A stretch of DNA of 18,576 nt, taken from NCBI GenBank assembly GCA_041671765.1, contig JBAZAX010000026.1, positions 1 through 18,576 of the forward strand, given 5' to 3'. This DNA comes from JBAZAX01 sp041671765 (GTDB lineage: Bacteria; Babelota; Babeliae; Babelales; RVW-14). The position numbers were made by a program, and so were the translations under genes. Shown piece by piece: positions 15,055 to 18,576 of the stretch. Under the pieces are notes generated by a model. That model did not search any database and was not told the DNA's origin. It worked only from the letters and a program-made list of their open reading frames with translations. Position 1 is the stretch's first letter, and every line of letters starts with the position of its first letter.

Positions 15055-16482
15055 ATGAAATTTGTTAAAAATATTTTTGCAAGCGTGTTTTTGGGGACAT
15101 TAAATTTGTTGGCAATGGAGCGACAGGATATGCCGGATGTATACGTATCCCAATTAGAAACCCAAAGTTTTGGGCACAGAATAAGAGTAAGTAATCAATC
15201 TGGAATTAGACTTTTGATAAAAGTTTGTAGAAATGATGATCAAAAATGGGAATCTATTTTAGAAAATAATTCTAGTGTTGATATTGGATCCGTGATGGAT
15301 ATTCCTAAGAGTGTTAAATACTCAGCATATGGCAATATACTTAGTTGGGTACGCATGGCGTGCCACGGAACAATTTTACTAGATCAGATTAATAGTTTTA
15401 AAGAGATAGCCGAAGATATGGCTGTTATCGTTAGGATAAATAATGGGAATGATATTCAAATTTATTCAGAGCGATGTAGAAAAAATGTGATTTTGCCAAA
15501 ATTGTTTCCTTCTATTGAATTGTATTTGATGCCCGGATATATACAAGGTCCTTGTTATAGATCTATAGAAGAATTTAAAGAAATGGATTGTATTAATTTT
15601 GCCAGATATATACTTGGAATTAAAAGTGATTATTCGGAATGTGATGTAAATATTAAAGCGAATAGATTGCTTGAAGAATGGAACCCGGAGTTATATCAAG
15701 AGAGAGAAAGAGAGATTGTTCAAAGTATGCGATCATATATTGAGTGGTCAAAAATATCGCTACTTGGACTCCTTGAATTTACAATATCTACGCGTGAGCA
15801 GATAATGCGAATGCCATATCAATCTCGTAATGAAATAATAAAATGTATTGTGGAAGGAAGTGCGCAGCAGCGTGAAAAATTAAAGATTTTAGTTGCGCAA
15901 GCTCAGGCAGTGTTGATACCGCCTCCACCCCCAGCTCCTGAATCTTTGCCAATTCCTATTGAAAGGTCTCATGCCTATGCTCATTTGGATCAAGGTAGTG
16001 TTTTTATGGGAAGCCCAAAACTTTGTGCAGGAGCATCTCAAATGCAATCTCAGGTGATTAGGCCTGAAGTTCCTCAAATAAATCCATCAGATTTATCTGA
16101 AATGTCAAAATCTTTAAGGAGAGCTTCTGTCTCCGGTTCTTCTCCAAAAATAGTTTTGCGTGGAGTACAGGAAATTTTACCGGAACGTTGGGCCGAGATT
16201 GCTCAAAATCCGGAATTAATTACACATAATGAACTTATGTTTATAAGGTTAAAATACGAATCCGACGAACAAGATTCAACGTTTTTATTGAAACTTAAAA
16301 TTTTTGTTGGTCATGTAAGTGATTTGGATAAATTGGATAGACTTTTGAATTTTTTGGATAGAAGTGAAAAATCGCTGACAATCAAAAGAGAAATAATTTT
16401 GCGTAAGATTTCTGCAAGATTAGGTAGGGATGCTTTGGCCAGAGATATAAAAAGTGGGCCGAAATTGAAGAAAATGAGTTAG
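15055..16482 (+). CDS. Exported protein of unknown function with a degenerate J-like segment
   Basis: ATG 15055 is chosen because AAAGG (15044-15048) lies six bases upstream and a typical signal peptide begins there (MKFVKNIFASVFLGTLNLLA, residues 1-20, followed by MERQD). The ATG at 15031 would add eight residues with no ribosome site. The product has 475 residues. Residues 25-160 look beta-rich and unfamiliar. Residues 178-231 (NFARYILGIKSDYSE, then NRLLEEWNPELYQ, then a helix) have the layout of a J-domain, with NPE where the HPD triad should be. A Pro-rich linker (288-302) and an alpha-helical C-terminus (about 365-475) follow. The J-like reading is weak and tentative. It stands alone between the glycosyltransferase and ppsA. 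Confidence 0.65.
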   Translation: MKFVKNIFASVFLGTLNLLAMERQDMPDVYVSQLETQSFGHRIRVSNQSGIRLLIKVCRNDDQKWESILENNSSVDIGSVMDIPKSVKYSAYGNILSWVRMACHGTILLDQINSFKEIAEDMAVIVRINNGNDIQIYSERCRKNVILPKLFPSIELYLMPGYIQGPCYRSIEEFKEMDCINFARYILGIKSDYSECDVNIKANRLLEEWNPELYQEREREIVQSMRSYIEWSKISLLGLLEFTISTREQIMRMPYQSRNEIIKCIVEGSAQQREKLKILVAQAQAVLIPPPPPAPESLPIPIERSHAYAHLDQGSVFMGSPKLCAGASQMQSQVIRPEVPQINPSDLSEMSKSLRRASVSGSSPKIVLRGVQEILPERWAEIAQNPELITHNELMFIRLKYESDEQDSTFLLKLKIFVGHVSDLDKLDRLLNFLDRSEKSLTIKREIILRKISARLGRDALARDIKSGPKLKKMS

Positions 16483-16539
16483 TTTTAGAGATCATAAATT
16501 TATAATTCCAGTAGATCTTATCTTAGAAAATCTGTTTTG

Positions 16540-16548
16540 TGATATACT
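16540..16548 (+). promoter_or_regulatory. Extended -10 promoter element before ppsA
   Basis: TGATATACT matches the extended -10 form TGnTATAAT. No convincing -35 is visible, as expected for extended -10 promoters. It lies about 55 bases before the ppsA start. Confidence 0.45.
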
Positions 16549-16602
16549 GGGACATTCGATTTGTTGGTAAAAAGTGTGTGTGGGGTATTGAAAGACTGTC
16601 GT

Positions 16603-18576
16603 ATGAAATTTATAAAACTATTTGAAGAGATAGGCATAAAAGATATACCTTCTGTAGGTGGGAAGAATGCATCTCTTGGTGAAATGATTAAAAACTTGAG
16701 TGTTAAGGGCGTTCTAATTCCTTCAGGCTTTGCAATTACAGCTCAGGCATATTGGCACCACATTAAAACTAACAATTTGGAAGAAAAAATTAGATTGTTA
16801 CTTTCAAATGTTAATAAAAACAAGCTTGAAGCGCTTGCAACAATTGGTCATGAGATTAGATCATTAATTCGATCTGCGCCACTTCCACAGGATTTAGTTG
16901 ATGAAATCAAAATGGCATATAAGGCTCTTGAAAAAAAATATGGAACGATGTGCGATGTTGCCGTGCGTTCATCCGCAACGGCAGAAGATCTTCCCGAAGC
17001 ATCTTTTGCGGGGCAGCAAGAAACTTTTTTGAATATTCGTGGCGAAGCAGAATTACTAAGAGTATGCCCTGAAACATTTGCCTCACTTTTTACGAACAGA
17101 TCAATTTCGTATCGCATAGACCACGGCTTTGATCATATGAGTGTTGCTCTTTCAATTGGTGTGCAAAAAATGGTTAAATCCGGAGATGCAAGTTCCGGTG
17201 TTGTGTTTACGCTTGATACGGAAAGTGGCTTTAAAGATGTTATTTTTATAACGGCATCATATGGTCTTGGTGAAAACATAGTAAAAGGTACGGTAAATCC
17301 GGATGAATATTATGTTCATAAGTCCACTTTAAACCAAGGCTTTAAGTCTTTGCTTAAAAAACGCCTGGGTAGTAAGCGTCTTAAAATGATTTATTCGGAG
17401 GATAGCAAAAATACAACACGCAATATTGCTACAAAAGAGTGCGAACAAAAATCATTTGCACTTTCTGATGAAGAAATTATTGATCTTGCACGTCAATGTC
17501 TCATTATTGAAAATCACTATTCTGACTTAAAAAAAGAGTGGTGTCCTATGGATATTGAGTGGGCAAAGGACAGTACGGATGGAAAGGTTTATATTGTTCA
17601 GGCTCGTCCTGAAACAGTCCATTCTCTGAGGGTGAATAATCTGTTTTTTGAAGAGTATGTTCTTTCTGCAGTTCCCGATAAAAAAAATCTTATTATTACC
17701 GGAAAGAGCATTGGACGAAAAGTTGCAACAGGAAAAGCCAGACTTGTTGAATCTGCCAAAAAAATGCACCAAATTGAACCGGGTGAGATTCTTATTACGG
17801 ATATGACTGATCCTGACTGGGAACCAATTATGAAGCTTGCCGGCGGAATTATAACTAATCGTGGAGGTAGGACATGCCATGCCGCGATTATCAGTCGAGA
17901 AATTGGAATTTCTGCAATAGTTGGAACTGGTAATGCAACACAAAAAATAAAAAATGGGCAGACTATTACACTTGATTGTAGCAGTGGTGAGATTGGATTT
18001 GTTTATAATGGCCAAATTCCATTTGATGTTAAAAGAGTTGAGTTACGTGATATCAAGAAACCACCAGTGGACATTATGATGAATGTTGGAAATCCCGATG
18101 AGGCATTTAACTTTTCACTTTTGCCCAACAATGGGGTGGGGCTTGCAAGACTTGAATTTATTATTAATAACGCTATCAAAATTCATCCAATGGCGTTGGT
18201 TTGTCCTGAAAAAGTCACAGACTTTGATGATAATAAGAAAATTCAAGATTTGACTTACGGTTATAGCGATAAAAAACTGTTTTTTATTGATAAACTTGCG
18301 CAGGAGGCTGGGACAATTGCTGCTGCATTTTATCCAAAACCTGTCATTATTCGTATGTCAGATTTTAAGAGTAATGAATATAAATCACTTATTGGTGGAA
18401 GTTATTTTGAGCCTGAAGAAGAGAACCCAATGCTTGGTTTTCGTGGTGCATCAAGATATTATAACGAAAAGTATAGGGATGCTTTCGAGCTTGAATGTCT
18501 TGCCATGAAAAAAATTCGCAGCGAAATGGGCCTGAAAAATGTTAAATTAATGGTTCCGTTTGTCCGAACAATAGAG
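16603..18576 (+). CDS. ppsA: Phosphoenolpyruvate synthase, 3' end beyond the window
   Basis: Open from ATG 16603 to the last base (658 codons, no stop), so the C-terminus is outside the window; the family is about 790 residues. It converts pyruvate and ATP to phosphoenolpyruvate, AMP and phosphate. The N-terminal ATP-grasp domain starts GIKDIPSVGGKNASLGEM and contains VAVRSSATAEDLPEASFAGQ and VYIVQARPET. The swivelling phosphohistidine domain has GGRTCHAAIISREIGISAIVG with the phosphorylated His426. The PEP/pyruvate barrel begins around residue 485 and includes VGLARLEFII and ENPMLGFRGASRYY. No strong Shine-Dalgarno precedes the ATG. PPDK is unlikely because the pattern and length to the His match PpsA. 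It permits gluconeogenic flow. Confidence 0.92.
   Translation, partial: MKFIKLFEEIGIKDIPSVGGKNASLGEMIKNLSVKGVLIPSGFAITAQAYWHHIKTNNLEEKIRLLLSNVNKNKLEALATIGHEIRSLIRSAPLPQDLVDEIKMAYKALEKKYGTMCDVAVRSSATAEDLPEASFAGQQETFLNIRGEAELLRVCPETFASLFTNRSISYRIDHGFDHMSVALSIGVQKMVKSGDASSGVVFTLDTESGFKDVIFITASYGLGENIVKGTVNPDEYYVHKSTLNQGFKSLLKKRLGSKRLKMIYSEDSKNTTRNIATKECEQKSFALSDEEIIDLARQCLIIENHYSDLKKEWCPMDIEWAKDSTDGKVYIVQARPETVHSLRVNNLFFEEYVLSAVPDKKNLIITGKSIGRKVATGKARLVESAKKMHQIEPGEILITDMTDPDWEPIMKLAGGIITNRGGRTCHAAIISREIGISAIVGTGNATQKIKNGQTITLDCSSGEIGFVYNGQIPFDVKRVELRDIKKPPVDIMMNVGNPDEAFNFSLLPNNGVGLARLEFIINNAIKIHPMALVCPEKVTDFDDNKKIQDLTYGYSDKKLFFIDKLAQEAGTIAAAFYPKPVIIRMSDFKSNEYKSLIGGSYFEPEEENPMLGFRGASRYYNEKYRDAFELECLAMKKIRSEMGLKNVKLMVPFVRTIE

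Noticed and set aside
17527..18015. Long minus-strand open frame of 162 codons
   Set aside because: It is antisense to the phosphohistidine domain of ppsA, which has clear family motifs; the minus frame has no recognisable features.

Overview
The window is about 18.6 kb of AT-rich, densely coding bacterial DNA. The organism has an outer membrane with lipid A: lpxD, an OmpH/Skp chaperone and a type IV pilus secretin are all present. It also carries several exported proteins of types common in host-associated bacteria: a 653-aa ankyrin-like protein, a leucine-rich-repeat protein and a protein with a J-like segment. From memory of such genomes, this mix and the signal peptides ending just before 'MER' suggest an intracellular, amoeba-associated lineage such as Candidatus Dependentiae (TM6). 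That assignment is inference and was not tested by a search.

Layout. 1-3364 (+) is a type IV pilus block: the 3' end of a PilB/GspE ATPase, a PilO-like gene interrupted by a frame change, a PilP-like lipoprotein and a PilQ-type secretin. 3464-3922 (+) is a small secreted LRR protein. 4037-7589 (+) is a tight operon of a YifB/ComM AAA+ ATPase, holo-ACP synthase (acpS) and a HerA-like ATPase. Between the convergent ends at 7590-7766 lies a compact hairpin-rich repeat unlike the AT-rich surroundings. 7767-8240 (-) is a four-helix membrane protein. 8479-11640 (+) is skp-lpxD-prs-pth, joining envelope biogenesis to housekeeping. 11765-13726 (+) is the ankyrin-like protein with its own promoter. 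13775-14860 (-) is a glycosyltransferase with a short C-terminus. 15055-16482 (+) is the exported J-like protein. 16603 to the window end (+) is phosphoenolpyruvate synthase, cut off by the edge.

How the genes fit together. The pilus genes and ComM are compatible with DNA uptake and recombination, and LpxD, Skp and the glycosyltransferase with envelope assembly. AcpS activates acyl carrier protein, whose acyl-ACP feeds LpxD. The LRR, ankyrin-like and J-like proteins are candidate secreted or periplasmic accessory proteins and are the least explained part of the window. The most notable points are the ankyrin-like array with 40-49 residue units and a recent internal duplication, the interrupted pilO, the degenerate J-like segment lacking HPD, and the modular hairpin repeat. 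No rRNA, tRNA, CRISPR array, transposase or integrase was seen, and no gap between genes exceeds 300 bases.
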